The notes: generated from the sequence alone by a model not told the origin. A stretch of DNA of 64,000 bases from Artemia franciscana (GCF_032884065.1 NC_088868.1:10602335-10666334), one strand, 5' to 3'. Shown: positions 10,256-21,940, counted from the stretch's first letter. Made by a program: numbers and translations.

Positions 10256-13173
10256 TCTTAAAATAAATCAAATATTTTAACTAATTTTATTCATGGGAAA
10301 GCTCAGAAGTCTCGAATCATAGCAGAAATATCTGGAATTGCTCATTTGATGCTGCTCACTCTGGTCATTGGACCTGTTTGCTGACCTGTTTCTTCATTTG
10401 TCTCATATAAAGTGATTGTTGGTGGTTTTGAGTTGATGGTGTTGTGGTTTCTTTGCTTTTCAGTGACTTTTCACTAATTTTTGATGATAGTTTTTTTGCT
10501 AGAGGTAACACTAATGTCTTCAGTGACACTGGCATTTCTGCTATTTAAACAGTTCACAAGTTGAAGCTCTGCCTACACTGTGGGATCAGGGGAGGGAAAA
10601 GTCCCGTGCTTTCTGTTTTTTACACCATACAATAGTTAAAGATTTCAGAATTGTCACTTAGATATGATCTGAATAGTTATATACAGCCAGACTTCCCCAA
10701 AGACTTGGTTGGGGTTGTTAGTATAGCTGAAAAGACAGTCAGAAATGCATAAAATCAGTATGGGTTTATTCACTGAGGAAAAATATCAAGACTCTTAAAT
10801 CTGAGGAAGTAGAGGAGCTCTAACTCTCTCATTGACTCAACAATTAGTCATATTTCCCTTTTGTACTCAGTATAGATGGGTGGTGGCCAAAATGGGGATG
10901 GAAGTCCTTTGATCAGAAAGCTAAAAGCTTGTGTGCTCTAATTAAGTGCTTAAATGTAAATGGAGGGTATTCAGCTCCCTTTTCATGTTGCTGTTATGTG
11001 CTGGTTACTCCATTAACCTCTTGTAGTCTTTAATTATTTTCTTAGAATAGCCCTTTCACTCTGAATAATCAAAAGGTCAGAAAAATATATCCCAAAGGAG
11101 AATAGGACAATCAAGTCTCTAGAAAAAGGTTTCAGAAATTGCAACTGTGTTTTTCTCACAGATACACTATAGCTGTAAAGATGGAGATGAAAAATACTAC
11201 TATGCCATTACCTGATTGTTTTTTACGGAGTAATATTAAGATAAGAATTTAATTCATTTCCCCTCAATCATATCCCTCCCCCCCACTAGCTACCTTATTT
11301 AAAAAAAAATTCAGCTGGAGCGTATACCAAATATGCTATTTTTTAAACGGGAACTTGGTAAAGGTCAAGCAAAATCTGAACCTGGCGCAGCAATGAGCTA
11401 TGTTGTAGTTTGATGGAGAATTTAGCCTAGTCCTCCTTGCCCTCTTTTTAACGTAAATTAGGCGTGTTGTATATTGTTTTTTTTTAAGTGGTACCAGAGT
11501 TTTTGACATAGTATGTGAATGGGCTCTGACCCAGCCCTCCCAACGTCAAGACCCACTATCAATCAGATATATAAGCATGTTTTTTCCTTGGCATCAGGCG
11601 AAATTTGTCATTGCAAAATAAATCTACAATGATCCAAGTTTTTTCGTCACCGGTTTTCCTTACATCCATTCTTCATTGTGTCTTGGTTTCAAAAATTGTT
11701 CCTTCTACACCTTTCCAATTCATTTTGTTCTTGGATGAGCATATTTTTTAATGAACTTCATCTTTTGTTTTGTAGATTTCGGTACACATCAACATATACA
11801 CTTTTTATTGAAGATGTTTTGTAATTTATTTAGGTTTGCTATTATAATATAAATAAAACTGAATATTTCTGCAAATTAGGCCTAAAATCTGACAATAACA
11901 TGTAGTTTTCTTGAATCCAGAGGTATTGCAGTTCTTGGTAATGAATGATATTCAAAGTATTTTCAATTACAATCTTTTTTTTTTCATTTGAAATGTTGTA
12001 AATGATTTTTAAAGTTTTGCCAACAAGTAAAGATTTCTTGCTTTTAAAGGTAGGTGGCCCGAATGTCTCTAAGTGTCTGAAGAATTGGATGACCAGGAAG
12101 AGTAAATTCAATCAAGAAAGCCAGTTGTGAATTTGACTTGATTGATGAATAATGGACCAAACTAACCTCTCTTATCATACAGTTGTTAAGGAAGGTAATT
12201 GATTCGTTACAATTATAAAAAGATAATACTTATCCATATATCTTATTCTTGATTGAAAAATACTCAAGGAAGCTAGAGGACGTTTTTTAGCAGTTGGTAT
12301 TAGTGTTACTATTATTGTTTCTGTACAAGTTATTTTTTTCCTTTGGTGTGTTTAAAGAGGGGATAGGGAAAACTGTCCGCTGTAGTTTAATTTCCGTTTC
12401 ATGATTATAAATAGTATAATATATACTTCGCCTTTATTTATCTTTTATTCATCCACAGCTTGCGTATGCTTGCCTGGTGGGGAATTTTTGTCTTTTACTG
12501 ATAGTCGTTATTATGAATATTCTCTTCCCAAGTATATGGTTAGAATCTATGGCAAGACCTATGGTGGGAATGTCTTTAGCTCTATTCTTTTTGATCTTTT
12601 TTCTTTCTTTTTTGGGGAGAGAAAACCCTCTTGAAGAGAATGGATCATTATATTTTATGACATTTGAAAATTAATAATAGAAGTTGACCTGTTAGTAAAT
12701 GAGTCAGATTTGTCTATTAATACATAATTGAAGAAACTAAAGGCCCTTTTGTCTAAATAAAAATCAGATAATTTCGCCTGAAAGTATAGTAACTGATGTA
12801 ACTCTATTCATTGTTACTGTGTAAAAAGTACAAGATTGTTGAAATTATCTGGAAGGACAGTTCTTTTACGCTTGTTATTATGGCAAACTTTTGATTGTTA
12901 TTAATTTTTTAATGTTTCTAAGGTAATTTAGTTTTTTTAAAGATATTTAAAAAATTTTTTAGATCATTTGATTTTTTTTTAATAGTTGAAGATTTGATTT
13001 TTATTTAATTTCTTTTAAATATATTTGTTTCTTTTAAGTATCTTTTGATTTTAGCTTCTTTCTTCATCTCAAAGTGCAATATAAAAGTTGTGTTAGATGC
13101 TAAACTATTGTAAAAGGAGCCCCCTTGGTTTCTTGTGAGGATTCTTATGTGATTTTACTTGTAATATTTCCAG
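10256..13173. other. AT-rich DNA, no gene identified
   Basis: Short frames at 11842-12111 (minus) and 12401-12674 (plus, two frames) lack recognisable motifs. Sequence from ~12890 to 13090 is homologous to 37493-37690 upstream of the second zinc-finger gene but clearly more diverged than what follows. Any 5' exon or promoter of the zinc-finger gene would lie here or further left; I cannot place one. Confidence 0.45.
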
Positions 13174-13341
13174 AACCTGAAGACAGATCAGGTGATAGCA
13201 TGAATACTCTCGGATGGAAGCCTTCTATTTTAGTGACTGATCAGGTAGACCATACTTTTTATGTTTCTCAAGATATTACTGCAAAAATCGAGCCTGAATC
13301 TGATCCTGTCAAACCTGAGTTAGATACAAGCATTGTTAAAG
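13174..13341 (+). CDS. C2H2 zinc-finger gene copy 1, upstream exon (acidic N-terminal region)
   Basis: A 168-nt exon bounded by a pyrimidine-rich acceptor (tgtaatatttccag) and a donor (AAAG|GTATGT). It starts with two bases of a split codon and ends with one base, so it joins in frame to the exon at 22117. The encoded stretch is acidic and disordered-looking, with KIEPESDP and an AKIE site close to the SUMO consensus, typical of arthropod zinc-finger N-termini. An ATG at 13200 (MNTLGWKPS) could start translation; otherwise earlier exons exist outside what I can see. The same exon is at 37762-37929 with only Pro/Ser and Ser/Asn changes, and conservation is strongest over the exon. Joined to exon 2, the protein would be about 420 residues. 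Confidence 0.78.
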
Positions 13342-13824
13342 GTATGTTTTCAAACATATCAAGCTTTACTGTGTCCATTTGCGTATCCAAACTGGGATAA
13401 TTATCCCTAGGCATTTCGAAAGAAATGAAAGATTCCTTGAACTTTCTTTCATGTTTACTTTCATGTCCCTCTCTTATTTAGAAAGAAATATTTACTGTAA
13501 AATTCGGAATCAGGAGGATAGGACATAAAATGTTGTCTTCTAATTGTGTCTTTTAACAAAAAATCACTATAGCTATTAACCTCATGCTCTTGCCTTCTCT
13601 CTCTTACAACAGCTGAATTGGGTAAATAAATTTTTCTTTGGTATTTTCTCTATTGCTTATATTAATAGAAATGTATTCACTGCATAAGAAGTTGGAAATA
13701 CCCATAGCTAAATAAAATGTAACTATGCAATATATTTTTTGCAATAAAATGGAGATCAGCAATAAAAAAATATCATTCTAGTCGGTATGGTTGAGCCAAT
13801 TCAATATTTTTGAAGACACAAAAG

Positions 13825-15565
13825 TCATAAAAACTTTTAAGATTTATTTAAAAATCTTTTATTTAAAAGATTTAAATAAATCTTATATTAAAGATTAAAT
13901 TATATTACAAATATTAATTTTTTAATAATAAATTTACAAATATTACAATTTATATTAAAGATATAAGATTTATCTTATATTTAAATTAAATAAAAAAAAA
14001 CTAATTTTTTTAGCTGAAAGTAAGGAGCGACATTAAAACTTAAAACGAAGAGAAATTACTCCGTATATGTAATGGGTTGTCCCCTCCGCAATCCCTCGCT
14101 CTTTACGCTAAAGCTTTTAATTGTTTTAAAAAGTAGAATTGTGGCAAAGAGTCAAACTTCAGCGTAAAGAGCGAGGGATTGCGGAGGGGACAACCCATTT
14201 CATATACGGAGTAATTTCTGTTCGTTTTAAGTTTTAATGTCGCTCCTTAATTTTTAATGAACGTTTTTATTAGTAAAAAAAATACACGTAACTTAAGAAT
14301 TAACTTACGTAACAAACTTTCATAACCTTATATTTTTATTATGTATACGAGGGGGGTTTGTACCCTCGTTAATACCTCGCTCTTTACACTAAATCGTAAG
14401 TTTTGTCCCAATTCTTTAAGAATGACCCCTGAATCAGAAAGGCCGTAGAATAAATAGTTGAAATTACTAAAAATACTTTAGCATAAAGAGCAAGGTATTT
14501 ATCTCCTCCTAAATACCTCGCTCTTTATGCTAAAGTATTTTTAGAACCCCTCATATGCGTAATTATCTCTGTTCGTTTTAAGTTTCAATGCTACTTCTTC
14601 CTTTCATTTGAAAAAACGTTTTCATGTTTATTTTTCATTGTTTTCTTATAGTAATGCTAGAGAACCCTGCGCCCTTTTCAGTGAATTTTTCTTCCCCCAT
14701 GACAGATTCCTCCAAGAAAAGATCCTCCAACATAGCCCCCTCTCCTCAGCCCCACCCCCAAACAAAATAAAACCCCCCTGAAAACGTCTGTACACTTCCC
14801 AATAACCATTACTATATGTAAACACTGGTCAAAGTTTGTAACTTGCAGCCCCTCCCCCAGGGATTGGTGGGGGAGTAAGTCATCCCCAAGGACATAGTTA
14901 CTATGGTTTTCGACTATGCTGAACAAAATGGCTATCTCAAAATTTTGATCCGTTGACTTTGGGAAAAAAAATGAGCGTGGGAGGGGGCCTAGATGCCCTC
15001 CAATTTTTTTGGCACTTAAAAAGGGCACTAGAACTTTTCATTTCCGTTAGAATGAGCCCTCTTGCGACATTCTAGGACCACTTGGTCGATACGATGACCC
15101 CTGGGGAAAAGAAAAAAAAACAAAACAAACAAATAAACACGCACCCGTGATTTGTCTTCTGGCAAAAAATACAAAATTCCACATTTTTGTAGATAGGAGC
15201 TTGAAACTTCTATAGTAGGGTTCTCTGATACGCTGAATCTGATGGTGTCATTTTCGTTAAGATCCTACGACTTTTAGGGGGTGTTTCTCCCTATTTTCTT
15301 AAATAAGGCAAATTTTCTCAGGCTCGTAACTTTTGATGGGTAAGACTAAACTTGATGAAACTTATATATTTAAAATCAGCATTAAAATGCAATTCTTTTG
15401 ATGTAGCTATTGATATCAAAATTCAATTTTTTAGAGTTTTGGTTACTATTGAGCCAGGTCGCTCCTTACTACAGTTCGTTACCACGAACTGTTTGATAAA
15501 TTAAATGATTTAAAAGATTTAAATCATTTATTTAAAAATCTAAAGATTTATTTATTAAAACTTAT
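13825..15565 (+). mobile_element. foldback element HE1 with AT-rich flanks, inserted in the zinc-finger intron
   Basis: The core at 14020-15498 starts with gtaaggagcgac and ends with its inverse, gtcgctccttac (15458-15469), followed by a small terminal hairpin (acagttcgt-tacc-acgaactgt, 15471-15492) and TTTGATA. Near the left end is a long hairpin (arms ~14020-14120 and ~14155-14250), with a second, weaker one at ~14340-14580. No transposase is encoded; the frame at 14678-15028 is fortuitous. Z2 lacks the whole stretch: the paralogous site near 38411 reads straight through, so this copy inserted after duplication or was lost from Z2. Confidence 0.8.
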
Positions 15566-17265
15566 TTTAAGATTTATGTTTTGATTGCAGATTTTGCAAC
15601 TTTAAACGGTTTGAATTTCGCCTCTGCTGCGAATTTGAAATAATAGAGAACATTGACTGTTGTTAAGTCTTGACTTTTTTTTTGATGTTGTGTAAAACTA
15701 GAATTTAAAATTTCTTCTGAATATTGTGCATGATTTTTTTTTTTTTTTTTTTTTTTTGTGTTAATGAGACCTGTGAAATTTCGAAATTCTTTCAAAGGAA
15801 AGAATTTCGGAGGATTTTCAGGTTGCAGCCGTCTCCTGGATAGTTTTACTCTTGGTTTGTAGATATGTTTTGGATTTTTTTTTTTCAAGTGCCTGTTTTT
15901 CCCAATAATCTATTCAGGAAATGGGATATTTAGTAAAACAACCATTTTCCAAACAATTCTACTCTTTTTGACTAAGAATAGGAAAATGAAAGAAAAACAA
16001 CAGAAGGAGCCCAATTTTTGATATTTATATATTTAATATTTTAAGAATTTAAGATTTTATATGTTTTGCAATAATATTATGTACGTTTTATTGTCGGCTA
16101 GTGCTATTATGATTGAATAAGCGATAATTTGAGTTAGTTTATTTAATTTTTGATAGTTTTCACTTGTCAGTAAAGATCTTTTTAGTATTTATTGACAGTT
16201 TTATACCGCTTTAGAAATTTTTTTTTACGCAATTGGTCTTGAAGAAATCAGAAATATTGAATCTTATGAGAAATCAGTAAGCTTGTTGTCACGGACATGT
16301 TTTGAATGGAACGTTTACTTTTTCGCCCTTAGTTTTTCTCCCAACTGGATGAGTTTAATGTTTGAAGCTCAGGTATCTTCAGTCTACTGCCCTTTCCTAT
16401 CAGAAAGCTAAAATTTAGAATCTATTAATAGATATCTTCCGTATGAAATAAATCTAGGTAATTTTGTCTGAGATCTTGTGAAAATAAGTCTCAACATGCT
16501 AAATTATTGTTAAAATATATCTATTGACTTTAATATTTCTAGCAAAAACTGAAAGAAACTATTAATAAGCCAGTTTTTGTTTAGCTTTTTAAAAGAGCCT
16601 TGCTCATAAGGTCCAAGAAATTAATTAGCGCTAAAAGCTTCACATTCCAAGTTAGAGAATCACAATTTCTTTTCTTGTAAATTTGTTATATACGATGGAA
16701 GTGGAATTAAATGTCAAAATATATTGCTGGTAAAAGGTGATATTTACATACTATATAGTAATAATAATAATATTATATAAAATATTATATTGCTGGTAAT
16801 ATAATATGAAGGTAAAGATAACTTTAAAGGTAATATTTATTTCGACTTTTTTTTTAGTCTGGAGACTGTCATTGTTGATAGTCTCCCACTTTATGTCTAT
16901 GTTCGAAAAATGTTTTGAGTATTGAAAATGAATTTCCACTGTTAACGTTTACCCAAACAGCCAAGACTTCAAACTAGAAAAAGACTAGAAAAAGACTTCA
17001 AACTAGAACAAGACTTCTCGAGTTTGATTTCTTAATGAAATGTCCAATCATAGTTCAAATTTATCAGTAGACTGGAAGTTTCATAAGGGAGACAAACTAT
17101 TATAGCGTAGAGTATGCAAAAAAAATTACTTGTTGATCTGGAATTCTAAACACCTTAGAAATCAAGCTAGGAAAAACTATTTGATTCCAAGATATGGGAA
17201 AAGTTTTGACTTTTGCTTCTTTTTTGACTAGACGCCACTCAATTCATCCTAGGGACAAATTTTTC
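15566..17265. other. intronic DNA of zinc-finger gene copy 1
   Basis: It aligns with 38410-40140 in Z2 apart from a replaced segment (15672-15740 against 38513-38640) and different poly-T lengths. No exon-like segment or gene is visible; the open frames at 15574-15888 and 16751-16939 are A/T-run artefacts. Confidence 0.6.
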
Positions 17266-17267
17266 AA

Positions 17268-17431
17268 TAGTAAGTAATACGAAGTAAGGTAATACGAATA
17301 AAATACGAATACGAAATAAAGTAATACGAATACGAAATAGAGTAATACGAATAAAATGCGAATACGAAATAAAATAATACGAATAAAATACGAATACGAA
17401 ATAAAGTAATACGAAGTAATACAAAATAAAG
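17268..17431. repeat. VNTR built on TAATACGAATAAAATACGAA
   Basis: A minisatellite with an approximately 32-bp unit made of TAATACGA/ATAAAATACGA/ATACGAAATAAAG blocks, about four to five units long. Z2 (40143-40255) has fewer units. Open frames on the minus strand in all phases here are by-products of the repeat. Confidence 0.85.
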
Positions 17432-17479
17432 CTTTATTGCTTTTACTGATGGATCTAAACACATAGGAGAAAAGGTTCC

Positions 17480-17740
17480 CTGAAATTGAACTTGTATAAC
17501 TGAACCCTCTTGTAATTCAATCCCTATTTAACTGAACCCCCATTCACCTCAATCCTATACAACTCAACAGTCATTTTAATTAACTTCCACGCATCTGGAT
17601 CCATTTAACTGACCTCGTTTTGTACTCTCTGTTTTACTGAATCCCCTTTTCACTGAACCCTGCTGTGCAATTCAACTTCTAACTAATTCAACCCCCATGA
17701 TATGCAACCCTCATTTAACTCATCCTCATGCAAAAAAAAG
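17480..17740. repeat. degenerate ~16-bp tandem repeat (AAYTCAACCCYYATTT-like)
   Basis: Phrases such as aactgaaccctcttgt, aattcaatccctattt, aactgaacccccattc and aattcaacccccatga recur every 15-21 bases, ending at a short A run. The paralogous tract is at 40312-40565. No coding frame. Confidence 0.75.
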
Positions 17741-17794
17741 AAACTTGGTAGGAAAAATAATCACAAGTTCTAGATACGTGATTGACATAACCAG

Positions 17795-18770
17795 AACGGA
17801 TCCGCTCTTTTTGGGGGAGTTGGGGGGGGGGTGTTACTTCTGAAAAATTAGAAAAAAATGAGATATTTTAAACTTGCGAAGGAGTGATCGGATCTTAATG
17901 AAACCTCATATTTAGAAGGACCTCGTAACTCAGATCTCTTATTTTAAATCCCGACTGGATCCAGTGTCATTGGGGCGAGGACCGGAAATCTTGGAAAACG
18001 CTTAAAGCGGAGAGATCAGGATGAAACTTAGTGGGAAGAATAAGCACAAGTCCAAGATATTTGACGGAAATGACCGGACCGGGTCCGCTCTCTTTGGTGG
18101 AGTTGGGGGGAGTAATTCGATTTTTAACTTACGAACGGGAGATCAGATTTTAATGAAATTTAATCTTTAGAAGGATCTTGTGCTTTAAAACTCTAATTTT
18201 AAATCCTGACCAGATCCGGTGACCTTGGGGGGAGCTGGAGGGGGAACCGGAAATCTTGGAAAACGCTTAGAGTGGAGAGATCGGGATGAAACTTGCTGGG
18301 AAGAATAAGCACAAGTTATAGATACATGATTGACAATTGAGCGGATCCCTTCTCTTTAGGGGAGCTGGGGTTGTTAATTTGAAAAAAATTGAGGTATTTT
18401 AAGTTTAGAACGGGTGACCGGATCTGAATGAAATTTGATATTTAGGAGGAACTCATGCCTCAGAGCCCTTATTTCTCCCGGAGGGGGGAACCGGAAATCT
18501 TGGAAAACGCTTACAAAACGTCGTAGATACGTGATTGACGAAACCGAACTGGATCCGCTCTCTTTGGGGGAGTTAGGGGATGGGGTTCAGTGCTTTGGCG
18601 AGTTTGGTGCTTCTGGACGTGCTAGGACAATGAAAATGTAGGCGTATCAGGGAGCTGCACAAATTGATTTGATAAAGTCGTTTTCCCCGATTCGATCATC
18701 TGGGGGGCTGAAGGGAGAGGAATAATTAGAAAAATTGAGGTATTTTTAACTTACGAGTGGGTGATGTTAT
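17795..18770. repeat. modular G-rich repeat array (A/B/C sub-units), copy in Z1
   Basis: Imperfect tandem array of a ~288-bp unit. Sub-unit A is marked by 'ggatcttaatgaaat', 'tagaaggat' and 'aaatcccgacyggatcc', then a G-run block. Sub-unit B has 'gagatcgggatgaaactt', 'gaataagcacaagt' and 'ggatccgctctcttt', then 'gggggagttgggg'. Sub-unit C has 'gcttctggacgtgctaggac' and 'gagctgcacaaattga'. All share a gat-aaa-tt core and a closing G block. Z2 holds one unit more (40605-41880). The ORF at 18435-18641 is incidental. Confidence 0.8.
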
Positions 18771-19186
18771 TCATTGGTTTATTCTTGTGTAAATGTTTTT
18801 TTTTGTGCTATTTAAATGCCAAACTTTATTTCTTTTCTCTCCTCTAACAACAACTATCCTTGTGTCTTACTTATTTAAAGCTAGCGAAAATCATCATGTC
18901 CAGGGCCGGAACACACTTGAATCTCATAAGTAGTTAAAATCTAAGACAAAGAAAATCAGGACTCATACTTGCCACAAATTTAAATATATGTTTAAGAAAA
19001 TTTAACCGTTAATGCTGATTCAGGAATGGCGGATATTATTCAAATTCTTGTTGATAGTAAAATTTAATTGTGGAAACAAATTGGAAAATCTTAGAAAGTG
19101 TTGAAGGCGCTCATAACTTCATATTCTGTCTATTTTCTTTCTCCACTGCTTAAAGAGCACTAGAACATCTTAGGGAGCTGCTTAAA

Positions 19187-19300
19187 ATCGTCTTAAAGCT
19201 AATACATCCATGTGGATTTTAATACTTTTGTTATCACAAGACCATCGTCTTAAAGCTAATACATCCATTTGGATTTTAATACTTTTGTTATCACAAGACC
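19187..19300. repeat. 57-bp tandem duplication
   Basis: Two nearly identical 57-bp units begin at 19187 and 19244 (atcgtcttaaagctaataca...). The same pair occurs at 42301-42414, so the duplication predates the Z1/Z2 split. Confidence 0.9.
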
Positions 19301-19679
19301 ATCGTAAAATGTCGGTCTACCTCTAAAGGTCTACCTCTAAAATCTCTATGGAAGTTTAAAATAAAACATAGTTCGAAAAACTACGCAGTTAAAATTATTG
19401 CACTGGCACTAAATATTTTTATAGCTTTTTATAGTTTACATAATAACTTTTTTTATAGTTTACATAATAACTTTAGTGATTGTGAACGAACTTGAAAAAA
19501 AATTTCAAGCTTTTTCGTGTCTTACATTTCTTATACTTATAAGAAAAGAAATTTGGTAGCGATGTTTTTGTAACAACAATTTAAACTAAGCTTCAAGTTT
19601 AGTTTTCTTTTTTAAGGTTCTTGAATTGTTGCAATCCATTGTTAAAATTAAATAAAAAAACAAGTTTTTTCAACTGAAA

Positions 19680-21286
19680 GTAAGGAGCCACATTAAAACT
19701 TAAAACGAACAGAAATTACTCCGTATATGAAAGGGGCTGCTTCCTCATCAACGCCCCGCTCTTTACGCTAAGGTTTGACTCTTTCTCTCAACTCTTCTTT
19801 TTAAGACATTAAAAACTTTAGTCTAAAGTGCAAGGCGTTGATGAGGAAGCAGCCCCTTTCATATACGAAGTAATTACTGTCCGTTTTAATTTTAATGTCG
19901 CTCCTTACTTTTAGTTAAAAAACTTGTTTTTTTTTTAATTTAATTTCTGAAAGTTTTTGAATCAATGCATGTTTTAATTTTGGCTCTCCGCAGAAGAATA
20001 ATTAAAACGAAATTTACTTATTTTTTTTTTGGCTAAATGGGTTTCTCATAATTTCGATCGAATGATTTTGAGAAAAAAGAGCGAGAGAGGAAGCCTAGTT
20101 GCCCTCTGATTTTCGGTTAATTAAAAAGGCAACTAGAACTTTTAATCTTTTACTAATCTTTTTATTAGTAAAAGATATACGTAACTTATAAATTAGCTTA
20201 CGTAAAGAACTTTTGTAATCTCATGTTTTTATTACATATATGAGGGGGTTCGCCCCCTCGTCAGTACCTCTCTCTTTACACTAAAGCTCAAGTTTTGTCC
20301 CAATTCATTAAGAATGACACCTGAATCACAAAAGTCGTAGAATAAATAGTTGAAATTACTAAAAATACTTTAGCATAAAGATCGAGGTATTAGGAGGAGG
20401 TGAGCCCCTCATATGGGTAATAATTTCTGTTCGTAATTTTTTTATTGTTTTTTTTTAAGTAATGCTAGTAAATACTGCGCTCCCTTCATGAAAATTTTCT
20501 TCCCCCATGAAAAATTCTTCGATGGAAAGTTCTACCAACATATCCCCCTCTTCTCAACCCCTTCCCCCAACCAAAAAATCCTCCTGAAAACGCCTGTACA
20601 CTTCCCAATAACCATTACTATATGTAAGCACTGGTCAAAGTTTATAACTTGTAGCCCCTCCCATGGGGACTGTGGGGGAGTAAGTCGTCCCCAAAGACAT
20701 AGTTATGAGGTTTTTCGTCTACGCTGAATTAAATGGCTATCTCGGAATTTTGATCCGTTGACTTTGGAAAAATAATTAGCGTGTGAGGGGGCCTAGGTGC
20801 CCTCCAGTTTTTTGGTCACTTAAAAAGGGCACTAGAAATTTTCATTTCCGTTAGAATGAGCCCTCTCGCAACATTCTAGGACAACTGGGTCGATACGATC
20901 ACCCCTGGGAAAAAAACAAAAACAGACAAACAAATAAACACGCGTCCATGATCTGCCGTCTAGCAAAAAATACAAAATTCCACATTTTTGTAGATAGGAG
21001 CTTCTAAAGTAGGGTTCTCTGATATGCTAAATCTGATGGTGTGACTTTCGTTTAGATTCTATGACTTTTAAGGTTTGTTTCCCCTATTTTCTGTAATAAC
21101 GCAAATTTTCTCAGGCTCGTAACTTTTGATGGGTAAAACTAAACTTGATGAAACTTATATATTTAAAATTTTCCATTAAAATACGATTCTTTTGATGTAG
21201 CTATTGGTATCAAAATTCCATTTTTTAGAGTTTTGGTTACTATTGGTCGCTCCTTACTACAGTTAGTTACCACGAACTGTTTGATA
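19680..21286 (+). mobile_element. foldback element HE2 (1.6 kb, non-autonomous)
   Basis: It begins gtaaggagccac (19680-19691) and ends gtcgctccttac (21246-21257), followed by the terminal hairpin (21259-21280) and TTTGATA. A strong ~250-bp hairpin occupies 19680-19935: left-arm blocks 'tgaaaggggctgcttcctca' and 'caacgccccgctctttacg' are mirrored on the right. A second inverted segment lies at ~20160-20440. No transposase frame is present. Z2 has the orthologous copy at 42844-44395 with two deletions (near 43400 and 43650), so this insertion is older than the duplication. Confidence 0.85.
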
Positions 21287-21770
21287 TATACAAATATTTT
21301 TGCAATTACCAGTTTTTGCTCTTTACGCGCCTTAATGTCTTTTCATACTGAAGTCTATATAAACTTCTCCTTACCTGAAAATCTTCAATTTTTCCAAGTG
21401 TGACGTCATTGCAACACTGATGTATATAAAAATGACGTCTCTCGCATAAATATTTTTTTCTAAAATTAAGACTCTGAACGAACTTTTGCAAACTTCTGAC
21501 CCATCTAAATTGTTTGTTTAGGCCAGAATATACCAGGATTCTAATTTTCCTGCAAAAATATGGCGTCGTTTTCGAAAAAAAACACATATGTACATACATA
21601 CTTACATCCACAAATATTGCTCGTTTAAAAACAGTATATTTTTGCGTGTAATCTCATTAAAACGAATCTTGAAATACCTCAAGTTTTAAAAATTGTTCTA
21701 GGCTCTAAAAAACTGATATCAGTAAGGGAAAACTATAAAAAGAATATTGTCAGATTATACGTTATGTTTT

Positions 21771-21940
21771 AGTAAAACAGTTCAAATAGGGATGAAACCT
21801 TTTAATTGACAGTGAAGAGATATAAAATTTTTTAACTGGATATTTCGAACACCTATATGTGTTCGAAATATCCAGTTAAAAAATTAATATGTGTTCTCTG
21901 CGAATTAAAAGGTTTCATCCCTGTTTTGAACTGTTTTACT
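21771..21940. repeat. 170-bp near-palindrome 180 bp upstream of the zinc-finger exon
   Basis: Outer arms (agtaaaacagttcaaa... at 21771 and ...ttgaactgttttact ending at 21940) enclose further matching blocks (gggatgaaaccttttaatt) and an inner perfect stretch (ttttttaactggatatttcg / cgaaatatccagttaaaaaa, 21823-21886) with a short loop. The DNA or RNA could fold into one long hairpin. A MITE-like foldback is the simplest reading. It is kept at 44880-45049 in Z2 with one inner mismatch. Confidence 0.85.

Noticed and set aside
14678..15028. 116-codon minus-strand frame inside HE1 (Gly-rich C-terminus)
   Set aside because: Not kept in HE2, HE3 or HE4 because of indels; composition follows C-rich DNA.
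17239..17464. Three overlapping open frames on the minus strand (60-72 codons, Phe/Tyr/Ile rich)
   Set aside because: They are generated by the TAATACGAATA minisatellite, whose unit lacks stops on that strand; unit number varies between paralogues without regard to frame.
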